From NCBI GenBank assembly GCA_030825825.1, contig JAPJPE010000057.1:1-7484 (forward strand): DNA of 7,484 nt, read 5' to 3'. Below the pieces are notes generated by a model, which ran no database searches, was not told where the DNA came from, and saw nothing but the letters and a program-made list of their open reading frames with translations. Both the position numbers and the translations under genes were made by a program. Positions 1-5,249 of this stretch are shown here, piece by piece. Numbering within the stretch: position 1 is the stretch's first letter; the number at the start of each line of letters is the position of its first letter. The stretch is from Streptococcus sp. (lineage in GTDB: Bacteria; Bacillota; Bacilli; Lactobacillales; Streptococcaceae).

Positions 1-9
1 AGCACTCGG

Positions 10-112
10 AATAATTGAGACCTTAGGCTCAATTATTAGTCATGGAACTTCGAAGAAGTTCGCTGACGTCCGTTCTCACCTAAGGAAAGGCTAGAAGATG
101 ATTTTATCGTCA
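10..112 (+). ncRNA. Structured RNA element with pseudoknot potential (3' part of a transcript entering from the left)
   Basis: Seen: AATAATTGAG (10-19) pairs perfectly with CTCAATTATT (28-37) around an 8-base loop. The loop carries CCTTAGG (21-27), which is perfectly complementary to CCTAAGG at 79-85, giving the geometry of a pseudoknot. Between them lies a second perfect hairpin, GAACTTC (45-51) with GAAGTTC (55-61) around GAA, and a GACGTC palindrome at 65-70. An intrinsic terminator for the same strand follows at 119-148. One plus-strand frame is open from base 2 to a TAG at 92-94 (30 codons), so the C-terminal end of a protein gene cannot be strictly excluded, but the density of exact complementarity favours RNA. 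Inference: the 3' portion of a small RNA or a structured 3' UTR. The streptococcal asd RNA family is one candidate to test; I cannot confirm membership from memory. The 5' end is outside the window. Confidence 0.45.
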
Positions 113-118
113 ATTTAA

Positions 119-148
119 GGCAAAGATCCTCTGATCTTTGCCTTTTTT
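119..148 (+). terminator. Strong rho-independent terminator, shared with the convergent phoH end
   Basis: GGCAAAGATC (119-128) and GATCTTTGCC (133-142) form a perfect 10-bp stem with a CTCT loop, followed by six T (143-148). The T-run makes this a plus-strand terminator, which implies a plus-strand transcript arriving from the left. It reaches into the phoH stop codon (147-149). On the minus strand the same hairpin begins four bases after the phoH stop, but its tail is only TTAAATTG, so it would terminate phoH more weakly. Confidence 0.85.
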
Positions 149-1145
149 ATTCTGCTTCTTCTTCCACATCCGGTTTTTCTTTGAGCACTGGATTTGGTAT
201 TGGCTCGTAGGCCCGGATAATCTCTGCTACTACTGGATGTCGAACGACATCCTTGGCAGAGAAATGCACAAAGTCAATTTGAGAAATATTCTTCAATTTC
301 TCCTGAGCATCAATCAAGCCGGATTTCACATTTCGCGGAAGGTCGATCTGGCTGGTATCCCCATTGACAATCATCTTGGAATTAAAACCAAGACGGGTCA
401 AAAACATCTTCATCTGCATGATGGTTGTATTTTGCGCTTCATCGAGAATGACAAAGGCATCGTCCAAGGTCCGCCCCCGCATATAGGCCAAAGGCGCTAT
501 CTCGATAATCTCACGCTCCATCATACGAGTGGTTTGGTCCTTCCCCAGGATTTGGTAAAGAGCATCATAGACCGGACGGAGATAAGGGTCTACTTTTTCT
601 TTGAGATCTCCTGGAAGGAAACCAAGGCTTTCTCCGGCTTCCACAGCTGGACGAGTCAAAATGATCCGCTTAACCTGACCACGCTTGAGGGCGGTGACAG
701 CCAAAGTCACAGCTAGGAAGGTTTTCCCGGTCCCCGCTGGTCCGATTCCAAAGGTGACATCATGATTTTTGACACTATCGACATAGATCTTTTGCCCCAG
801 CGTTTTGACCCGAATGGGCTTGCCATAACTATCCTTGATAATCTCTTCTTCATAGAGAGCGATGAACTTATCCAATTCCCCATTTCTCACCATGGTAATG
901 GCGGTCACCACATCCGGCGTTCCAATGGTCATGCCCCGATTCACTAGGACCAAGAGAGCCTGGATGACTTGACGAACCTGCTCGCAGCTTTCTTCTTCCC
1001 CAATGATTTGGACGATTTCTGTCCGGGCGTGAATAGTTACCCCAAATTCTTGCTCCATCAAACGGAGATGGCGTTCGTTGGATCCAAACAAATGAAAGAG
1101 ATCGTCTGGATGTGTTAATGTAATTTCAACTGAATGTTCTTGCAA
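147..1145 (-). CDS. phoH: PhoH family ATPase (PhoH-like protein)
   Basis: This is a cytoplasmic P-loop ATPase of 332 residues, the usual length for the Firmicutes PhoH/YbeZ family, which is linked to RNA metabolism and ribosome maturation but has no settled substrate. The N-terminal about 100 residues form the KH-like region typical of the long form. The PhoH ATPase domain follows, with Walker A GPAGTGKT (135-142), the conserved TRPAVEAGESLGFLPG block (164-179) and Walker B VILDEAQN (232-239). The last 20 residues are acidic and probably disordered. The start is TTG at 1143-1145, preceded at 8 bases by AGAGAGG; the protein then begins MQEHSVEITL, as I remember its streptococcal relatives. It has its own extended -10 promoter upstream. 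In many Firmicutes phoH is followed by ybeY; here it runs straight into a terminator hairpin, so ybeY is not its immediate downstream partner. Identity is sure, biochemical role less so. Confidence 0.95.
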   Translation of the reverse strand: MQEHSVEITLTHPDDLFHLFGSNERHLRLMEQEFGVTIHARTEIVQIIGEEESCEQVRQVIQALLVLVNRGMTIGTPDVVTAITMVRNGELDKFIALYEEEIIKDSYGKPIRVKTLGQKIYVDSVKNHDVTFGIGPAGTGKTFLAVTLAVTALKRGQVKRIILTRPAVEAGESLGFLPGDLKEKVDPYLRPVYDALYQILGKDQTTRMMEREIIEIAPLAYMRGRTLDDAFVILDEAQNTTIMQMKMFLTRLGFNSKMIVNGDTSQIDLPRNVKSGLIDAQEKLKNISQIDFVHFSAKDVVRHPVVAEIIRAYEPIPNPVLKEKPDVEEEAE

Positions 1146-1177
1146 ATAAAGAACCTCTCTACCTGTGTTTTTCTATT

Positions 1178-1186
1178 ATTATAACA
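1178..1186 (-). promoter_or_regulatory. Extended -10 promoter for phoH
   Basis: On the minus strand TGTTATAAT is a perfect TATAAT (1178-1183) with the TGn extension (1184-1186). A hexamer 17 bases upstream (1201-1206, TGGTTT) is a poor -35, which extended -10 promoters tolerate. Transcription would start near 1171, giving a leader of about 25 bases before the TTG start and placing the AGAGAGG ribosome site well. Confidence 0.65.
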
Positions 1187-1189
1187 AAG

Positions 1190-1216
1190 AGGCCGAGAAA
1201 AAACCATCCTCGACCT
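1190..1216 (-). terminator. Possible weak terminator hairpin after yozE
   Basis: On the minus strand AGGTCGAG (from 1209-1216) pairs with CTCGGCCT (from 1190-1197), one G-U pair included, around an 11-base loop that contains six T. The sequence after the second arm is CTTTGTTATAAT, not a clean T-run, so termination would be inefficient. The hairpin overlaps the -35 area of the phoH promoter. It may partly insulate phoH from cvfB-yozE read-through. Confidence 0.3.
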
Positions 1217-1224
1217 GTCCTTTT

Positions 1225-1440
1225 CTAGTGGGCTTGGTATTCTTCCCAAATCGCATCAAAATCGCCAAGATTAAAGGAAAAGCTGGCATGCTCTTCTAGA
1301 TAGCGGCTGACTTCGTCGAAGTCATCTGTATGCTTGGGAAAAGCAGACTCATGAAATGCAAGATCCGCTAGTATGGCCTTAGGAGCATTGCTTTTAGGAT
1401 TGCGCTCCGTCATCAGCCAAGTATAAAACGATTTACGCAT
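1225..1440 (-). CDS. yozE: YozE/UPF0346 family small protein
   Basis: The 71-residue soluble acidic protein starts MRKSFYTWLMTERNP and ends FDAIWEEYQAH. The N-terminal SFYTWLM block and the C-terminal DAIWEEY block are what I recall as the hallmarks of UPF0346 (YozE of Bacillus subtilis), a small helical family with no established function. The length matches the family. The ATG (1438-1440) has AAGAGGAG four to five bases upstream, and that ribosome site overlaps the end of cvfB: the cvfB stop codon is at 1451-1453, leaving only 10 bases between the genes. yozE is therefore almost certainly co-transcribed with cvfB and possibly translationally coupled to it. No membrane segment, signal peptide or cysteine is visible. 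Family assignment is firm; any role is unknown. Confidence 0.85.
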   Translation of the reverse strand: MRKSFYTWLMTERNPKSNAPKAILADLAFHESAFPKHTDDFDEVSRYLEEHASFSFNLGDFDAIWEEYQAH

Positions 1441-1450
1441 ACGTCTCCTC

Positions 1451-2305
1451 TTAGATCAATTCTGTTCCAAACTGGTCTTGCTTGATTTTTTTGGCCTTCA
1501 TCAGCCCACCCAAAGCCTTTTTGAACTGCCCTTTTGAAATCCCAAAAGTTGCCTTGATCTCTTCTGGCGATGACTTATCATTCAAGGTCATAAAGCCTCC
1601 ATTGGCTTCCAAATAGGTCAAAATCATTTGGGCATCGTTTTCCAACATTTCAAAGGAGCGTGGCTTCAGCGACAAGTTCAAGGTCCGATCTACCTCACGG
1701 AATCCAATGACCCGGGCATCTAGGACTTGTCCCAAGCGTGGTTCTGCATAGCGCTCACTCGGATGAATAAAGCCCAGCATATTGTTCTCTGGAAGGTAAA
1801 CAAAAGTACCAGACAATTTCAAGCGATAGACAATGGCTGGCCAGTTTTGGTTTTGCATATTGTTGTAAGCTGGACGAGCCAAACGCTGGAAATCTTCCTG
1901 ATAGGCCAAGATCCCCCAAATACGATCTTTCTTATCGACTTCTAAACGAATATAGAGACGATCGCCCTTTTTAGGCCATAGATCTTTGATCTCCGGTAGG
2001 ATATCTAGTGAGACAACAATCTGCTTATCTGGAAGCCCTGTATCGACAAAGACTCCCAGGTCCTTGCGCACTTCCGTGACCGTTCCCCAGCCAAAGCTTT
2101 CTTGAGTCGCAGTGACTTCAAGCGTCGTGAGTCGGAGCTTTTGCTTCATATCGGTGTAGGCAAAACCCTTGACACTTTCTCCGACTTGATGCGGGCCTTC
2201 TGCTTTATCAAGCGCGTAGGTCTGGCCATCTTTTTGAACAAAGTAGAAGTGATCATTTTCATCAATGACCATTCCCATGATGTAGCTTGCTAGATTCGTA
2301 TTCAT
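1451..2305 (-). CDS. cvfB: CvfB family S1-type RNA-binding regulatory protein
   Basis: The protein has 284 residues, the family length. CvfB (conserved virulence factor B; YitL in Bacillus) is known in staphylococci and pneumococci as a cytoplasmic RNA-binding protein with tandem S1-like domains and a C-terminal winged helix. Visible here: an N-terminal S1-like segment (about 1-62); a second S1 domain (about 70-140) containing GWGTVTEVRKDLGVFVDTG; a third (about 160-215) with MLGFIHPSE and the closing RTLNLSLKPR strand; and a winged-helix tail (about 222-284) with GISKGQFKKALGGLMKAKKI. The start is ATG at 2303-2305 with GAAGGAAAC just before it. It is followed by yozE at a 10-base gap. A hairpin with a T-rich tail separates it from frr, and I see no convincing promoter of its own, so some read-through from pyrH-frr is likely. 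Confidence 0.92.
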   Translation of the reverse strand: MNTNLASYIMGMVIDENDHFYFVQKDGQTYALDKAEGPHQVGESVKGFAYTDMKQKLRLTTLEVTATQESFGWGTVTEVRKDLGVFVDTGLPDKQIVVSLDILPEIKDLWPKKGDRLYIRLEVDKKDRIWGILAYQEDFQRLARPAYNNMQNQNWPAIVYRLKLSGTFVYLPENNMLGFIHPSERYAEPRLGQVLDARVIGFREVDRTLNLSLKPRSFEMLENDAQMILTYLEANGGFMTLNDKSSPEEIKATFGISKGQFKKALGGLMKAKKIKQDQFGTELI

Positions 2306-2344
2306 GTTTCCTTCTTTCCTCTTGCTTCTTCACAAGAATGATGG

Positions 2345-2375
2345 AAATAAAACCCAGCCAGCAGTGCCAACTGAG
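2345..2375 (-). terminator. Wobble-rich hairpin with T-tail between frr and cvfB
   Basis: On the minus strand CTCAGTTGGC pairs with GCTGGCTGGG over 10 bp (four G-U pairs) around a three-base loop, followed by TTTTATTT. This fits a rho-independent terminator for pyrH-frr, but the wobble pairs and interrupted T-run suggest partial efficiency. Because no clear cvfB promoter lies downstream, an attenuator role is also possible. Confidence 0.5.
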
Positions 2376-2404
2376 TCTTTCTTTCCTGTAGTGGTTGAGA
2401 TGGA

Positions 2405-2962
2405 TTAAACTTCCATCAATTCTTTTTCTTTATGCGCTGTCATTTCATCGACATGCTTAACAGCATCATCTGTAACTTTTTGGATCTCTTTTTCAAGACC
2501 TTTCAATTCATCTTCTGTGATTTCTTTTGCTTTTTCTTGTTTCTTCGCTTCATCCATAGCATCACGGCGGATGTTACGGATCGCTACCTTAGCATTTTCA
2601 CCTACTTTTTTCACTTCTTTCGCCAAGTCACGACGAGTTTCTTCTGTCAAAGCTGGGATAACCAAGCGGATAACAGATCCATCGTTAGCTGGAGTGATAC
2701 CAAGGTCAGATGCATTGATGCTGTGCTCGATGTCTTTCAAAGATGATTTATCAAATGGTGTGATCAACAAGACACGCGCTTCTGGAATAGTGATAGATGC
2801 CAATTGGTTCAATGGAGTCTCTACTCCATAGTATTCTACAAAAATACGATCCAAAAGACTTGCATTAGCACGTCCAGCACGGATGCTACCAAATTCACGT
2901 CCCAAACTTTGGTGAGACTGGGTCATTCTTTCTTTTGCTTTTTCTACGATTGGGTTTGCCAT
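2405..2962 (-). CDS. frr: Ribosome recycling factor
   Basis: With EF-G, RRF splits the post-termination ribosome into subunits so it can be reused. The protein has 185 residues, the standard length. The N-terminal helix leads into the signature SIRAGRANASLLD (26-38), with the conserved arginines at 28 and 31. The small beta domain (about 32-105) includes YGVETPLNQLASITIPEAR and NDGSVIRLVIP. The long helices resume with LTEETRRDLAKEVKK and the family block IRNIRRDA (128-135), ending in a lysine- and glutamate-rich helix. The start is ATG at 2960-2962 with AGAGGAAG three bases upstream. It lies 19 bases after the pyrH stop, so pyrH-frr is one transcript, the usual pairing in bacteria. Nothing is truncated or odd. 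Confidence 0.98.
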   Translation of the reverse strand: MANPIVEKAKERMTQSHQSLGREFGSIRAGRANASLLDRIFVEYYGVETPLNQLASITIPEARVLLITPFDKSSLKDIEHSINASDLGITPANDGSVIRLVIPALTEETRRDLAKEVKKVGENAKVAIRNIRRDAMDEAKKQEKAKEITEDELKGLEKEIQKVTDDAVKHVDEMTAHKEKELMEV

Positions 2963-2981
2963 AATCTTCCTCTATTTTCTA

Positions 2982-3713
2982 TTATTTTTCTACGTTATTC
3001 GATACGGTTGTACCGATATTTTCACCAAAGACAACTCGTTTGATATTGCCTGGTTCATTCATATTGAAGACAACCAAGTCAATGTCGTTGTCCATGGAGA
3101 GAGTAGAGGCTGTTGAATCCATAATGCGAAGACCTTTGTTGATCACATCACGGTGGGTCAATTCCTCAAATTTGACAGCTGAAGCATCTTTTTTCGGATC
3201 AGCATTGTAAACACCATCCACCCCATTTTTGGCCATGAGGATGGCATCTGCTTCAATCTCAGCTGCACGAAGGGCTGCAGTCGTATCTGTTGAGAAGTAT
3301 GGAGAACCGATCCCTGCACCAAAGATCACGATCCGATCTTTTTCAAGGTGACGAAGGGCACGACCACGGATATAAGGTTCTGCGACTTGTTGCATGGCAA
3401 TCGCTGTTTGAACACGAGTATCCACGCCAACTTGTTGAAGCGAGTCAGCCATCACAAGGGCGTTCATGACGGTACCGAGCATGCCTGTGTAGTCTGCTTG
3501 GACACGATCCATCCCTGCTTCAGCAGCAGGTTCTCCACGCCAAAGGTTTCCACCACCGATAACCAAGGCAATTTCAATTCCAAGTTCGTGAACTTCCTTG
3601 ATTTCTTGCGCCATATTTTGGACAGTTTTGATATCGATTCCGACGCCACGTTCGCCAGCAAGGGCTTCACCAGATAGCTTGATTAAGATACGTTTATACT
3701 TAGGTTCTACCAT
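2982..3713 (-). CDS. pyrH: Uridylate kinase (UMP kinase)
   Basis: PyrH phosphorylates UMP to UDP with ATP, the committed step to UTP and CTP. It is a cytoplasmic hexamer of the amino acid kinase fold, unrelated to eukaryotic UMP/CMP kinases. The 243 residues match the family. Visible motifs: KLSGEAL (12-18) and GGGNLWRG (53-60) for phosphate binding; DYTGMLGTVMNALVM (74-88); GIGSPYFSTDT (134-144), the UMP-binding loop; AKNGVDGVYNADPKKD (161-176), the ATP side; and MDSTA (198-202). The start is ATG at 3711-3713 with GGAGAG upstream. In some species rpsB-tsf precede pyrH; here rplK-rplA do, but a terminator and an extended -10 promoter lie between, so pyrH-frr starts its own unit. Family enzymes are allosterically activated by GTP and inhibited by UTP. 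Confidence 0.98.
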   Translation of the reverse strand: MVEPKYKRILIKLSGEALAGERGVGIDIKTVQNMAQEIKEVHELGIEIALVIGGGNLWRGEPAAEAGMDRVQADYTGMLGTVMNALVMADSLQQVGVDTRVQTAIAMQQVAEPYIRGRALRHLEKDRIVIFGAGIGSPYFSTDTTAALRAAEIEADAILMAKNGVDGVYNADPKKDASAVKFEELTHRDVINKGLRIMDSTASTLSMDNDIDLVVFNMNEPGNIKRVVFGENIGTTVSNNVEK

Positions 3714-3740
3714 TTTCTCTCTCCTTTTTTGATCTGTATT

Positions 3741-3749
3741 ATTTTACCA
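3741..3749 (-). promoter_or_regulatory. Extended -10 promoter for pyrH-frr
   Basis: On the minus strand TGGTAAAAT is a TGn-extended -10 (TAAAAT, 3741-3746). The hexamer at the expected -35 spacing (TATATA) is weak. The start site would fall near 3734, giving about 20 leader bases that contain the GGAGAG ribosome site before the ATG at 3713. The surrounding 3714-3840 region is very A/T-rich and holds nothing else I can support. Confidence 0.5.
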
Positions 3750-3841
3750 TAAATTACGTTTTTTATATAGTCATATCCTTCAAAATTTTCTTTTTTCCAT
3801 CCGATTAGTTTTACCAACTGTAGCAAATAAAAATGGAGTAC

Positions 3842-3868
3842 AAAAAAAGCTACCCGAAGGCAGCTTTT
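3842..3868 (-). terminator. Rho-independent terminator of rplK-rplA
   Basis: On the minus strand AGCTGCC, TTCG, GGTAGCT forms a 7-bp stem with one G-U pair capped by a C(UUCG)G tetraloop, followed by seven T (3842-3848). It lies 11 bases after the rplA stop codon and closes the rplKA unit before the pyrH promoter. Confidence 0.9.
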
Positions 3869-3876
3869 CATTTCAA

Positions 3877-4566
3877 TTAAAGTGAGTTAACATCCACTTT
3901 GATACCAGGACCTTGAGTTGTAGTCAAAGTCAAGCTAGTTACGTAAGTACCTTTAGCTGTAGCTGGTTTTGCTTTTTGGATAACATCGTTGAAAGCTTTG
4001 AAGTTTTCAACCAATTTATCAGCGTCAAATGACACTTTACCGATAATCGCTTGAACGATACCTGCACGGTCTGCACGGTAAGTGATTTTACCACCTTTAG
4101 ACTCTTCAACTGCTTTAGCAACATCCATTGTTACAGTACCAGTTTTAGGGTTTGGCATCAAGTTACGTGGTCCAAGGACACGTCCAAGACGTCCAACAAG
4201 AGCCATCATGTCAGGTGTAGCGATAACAACGTCGAAGTCCAACCAACCATCGTTGATTTTCGCAACAAGGTCATCTTCACCTACGAAGTCTGCACCAGCA
4301 GCTTTTGCTTCTTCAGCTTTTGCACCACGTGCAAATACAAGAACGCGAGCAGTTTTACCAGTTCCGTTTGGCAATACCATTGCACCACGGATTTGTTGGT
4401 CAGCTTTTTTCACGTCGATGTTCAAGTTGTAAGCAACTTCTACAGTTGCGTCAAATTTTGCAAAGTTAGTTTCTTTTGCAAGAGCTACAGCTTCTTCTAC
4501 GCTGTAGACTTTTGTGCTGTCGATTTTTTCAAGAGCAGCACGAAGTTGTTTGCTTTTTTTAGCCAT
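3877..4566 (-). CDS. rplA: 50S ribosomal protein L1
   Basis: L1 forms the mobile stalk of the large subunit at the E site, binding helices 76-78 of 23S rRNA and helping release deacylated tRNA. It is also the repressor of its own operon. The 229 residues are the normal bacterial length. The family signature is intact: MMALVGRLGRVLGPRNLMPN (120-139), followed by PKTGTVT. The first RNA-binding half carries FDATVEVAYNLNIDVKK (38-54) and RGAMVLPNGTGK (60-71). The ending GIKVDVNSL is also typical. The start is ATG at 4564-4566 with AAGGAG nine bases upstream. A 97-base gap separates it from rplK; that gap contains a motif that mimics the L1 rRNA site (4587-4613), suggesting direct translational control of rplA itself. 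Confidence 0.98.
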   Translation of the reverse strand: MAKKSKQLRAALEKIDSTKVYSVEEAVALAKETNFAKFDATVEVAYNLNIDVKKADQQIRGAMVLPNGTGKTARVLVFARGAKAEEAKAAGADFVGEDDLVAKINDGWLDFDVVIATPDMMALVGRLGRVLGPRNLMPNPKTGTVTMDVAKAVEESKGGKITYRADRAGIVQAIIGKVSFDADKLVENFKAFNDVIQKAKPATAKGTYVTSLTLTTTQGPGIKVDVNSL

Positions 4567-4586
4567 TTTATCTTTCTCCTTGTAAT

Positions 4587-4613
4587 GTGGTCATATCGAT
4601 TTTCATCTCCCAC
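4587..4613 (-). promoter_or_regulatory. Putative L1-binding mRNA motif upstream of rplA
   Basis: Read on the minus strand: outer stem GUGG/CCAC; a GA step; inner stem GAU/AUC capped by a GAAA tetraloop; and an unpaired 3' strand GAUAUGA. From memory, E. coli 23S rRNA has the same layout at the L1 site: GGUGG, GA, GGCU stem, unpaired 3' strand, ACCACC. The motif ends five bases before the AAGGAG ribosome site (4576-4581) of rplA. Inference: L1 feedback represses rplA initiation here. Confidence 0.6.
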
Positions 4614-4663
4614 GTCACTCGTCTCATGATCAAGTGTATTGCGGGCAAATAGGATTGTTACAA

Positions 4664-5089
4664 TTAGTCAGTAACAGTGAATCCCATAGAACGAGCAGTA
4701 CCTTCGATCATACGCATTGCAGACTCAATGTTTGCAGCGTTCAAATCTGGCATCTTAGTTTCAGCAATTTCTTGTACTTGTGCACGAGTAACTGTTGCAA
4801 CTTTCGTTTTGTTAGGTGTACCTGATCCTTTTTCAACACCTGCAGCTTTTTTCAAAAGAACAGCAGCTGGTGGTGTTTTTGTAACGAAATCAAATGATTT
4901 ATCTTCATAAACAGTGATCACAACTGGGATAATCATACCAGCTTGGTCAGATGTACGAGCGTTAAACTCTTTAGTGAATCCCATGATGTTGATACCTGCT
5001 TGACCAAGTGCTGGTCCAACCGGTGGAGCTGGAGTAGCTTTACCAGCAGGGATTTGCAATTTTACAAGTTTTTCGACTTTTTTAGCCAT
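4664..5089 (-). CDS. rplK: 50S ribosomal protein L11
   Basis: L11 binds the GTPase-associated centre of 23S rRNA (helices 43-44), is needed for factor-dependent GTP hydrolysis and stringent-response signalling, and with that RNA forms the thiostrepton/micrococcin site. The 141 residues are the standard length. The N-terminal proline-rich block runs PAGKATPAPPVGPALGQAGI (14-33). The C-terminal RNA-binding domain (about 72-141) includes TPPAAVLLKKAAG and the closing NIESAMRMIEGTARSMG. The start is ATG at 5087-5089, with a near-perfect AAAGGAGG (5099-5106). It is the first gene of rplK-rplA, and its leader carries an L1-site mimic that abuts the ribosome site. The proline residues at 22-23 and 26, near which thiopeptide resistance changes occur in the family, are intact. 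Confidence 0.98.
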   Translation of the reverse strand: MAKKVEKLVKLQIPAGKATPAPPVGPALGQAGINIMGFTKEFNARTSDQAGMIIPVVITVYEDKSFDFVTKTPPAAVLLKKAAGVEKGSGTPNKTKVATVTRAQVQEIAETKMPDLNAANIESAMRMIEGTARSMGFTVTD

Positions 5090-5104
5090 TTCTTAAATCC
5101 TCCT

Positions 5105-5157
5105 TTGTGGTTTTGGCGGTAATTACAGATTTTTACCTCCCACAAGTATGCTTTGTG
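5105..5157 (-). promoter_or_regulatory. rplK leader: putative L1-binding motif with two alternative pairings
   Basis: Read on the minus strand, UUGUGG (from 5140-5145) pairs with CCACAA (from 5105-5110). After a GA step, GGUAA pairs with UUACC around a 10-base loop, leaving GCCAAAA unpaired on the 3' side. This is the layout of the L1 site of 23S rRNA. The lower stem takes in the first two A of the AAAGGAGG ribosome site (5099-5106), so L1 binding should block initiation of rplK. A copy of CACAA further upstream (from 5153-5157) can instead pair with the same UUGUG, giving a competing hairpin. The motif resemblance is strong; the switch is inference. Confidence 0.65.
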
Positions 5158-5168
5158 CACACCTTTCT

Positions 5169-5196
5169 ATTATACACGATTTCTCTTTTTTTGCAA
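5169..5196 (-). promoter_or_regulatory. Promoter of rplK-rplA
   Basis: On the minus strand TTGCAA (5191-5196), a 16-base spacer and a perfect TATAAT (5169-5174) form a good vegetative promoter. The sequence upstream of the -35 is A/T-rich and could act as an UP element. The start would be near 5162, giving a leader of about 70 bases, nearly all of it the structured L1-like region. Confidence 0.75.
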
Positions 5197-5234
5197 GAAA
5201 AAATTAAAATATAGTAAACTTTTTTTTCGTTTTA

Positions 5235-5243
5235 TGATAGAAT
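5235..5243 (+). promoter_or_regulatory. Candidate extended -10 promoter of the DUF3397 gene
   Basis: TGATAGAAT is a TGn-extended -10 (TAGAAT, 5238-5243). It ends only six bases before the ATG at 5250, so a start site at the usual distance would fall on the start codon and give a leaderless mRNA. A weaker alternative -10, TATAGT (5210-5215) with a T-run as -35, would leave a short leader, but that leader still lacks a ribosome site. Confidence 0.4.
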
Positions 5244-5249
5244 GAAGCT

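Noticed and set aside
2..94. 30-codon plus-strand frame open from the left edge to TAG, with a BMC-like start (ALGIIET)
   Set aside because: It is too short to judge, and the same bases form several exact helices. The similarity to microcompartment shell proteins covers only a few residues. Kept as an alternative in the RNA entry.
138..716. 192-codon open frame on the plus strand opposite phoH
   Set aside because: It lies entirely antisense to a clear phoH, its translation resembles no family I know, and it begins inside the terminator with no ribosome site.
2432..2831. Two overlapping plus-strand open frames of 104 codons opposite frr
   Set aside because: Both run antisense to a full-length frr and look like reverse complements of lysine- and glutamate-rich helices (long Phe and Ser runs).
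3469..3532. Possible frameshift or broken region in pyrH
   Set aside because: The reading frame is continuous and all kinase motifs are in order, so the gene is intact.
3464..3670. 68-codon minus-strand open frame inside pyrH in another frame
   Set aside because: It is nested in a complete, motif-rich pyrH; nothing supports a second product.
4051..4629. 192-codon plus-strand open frame opposite rplA
   Set aside because: It is a shadow of the biased codon use of a highly expressed ribosomal gene; the composition is cysteine-, serine- and phenylalanine-rich and there is no start signal.
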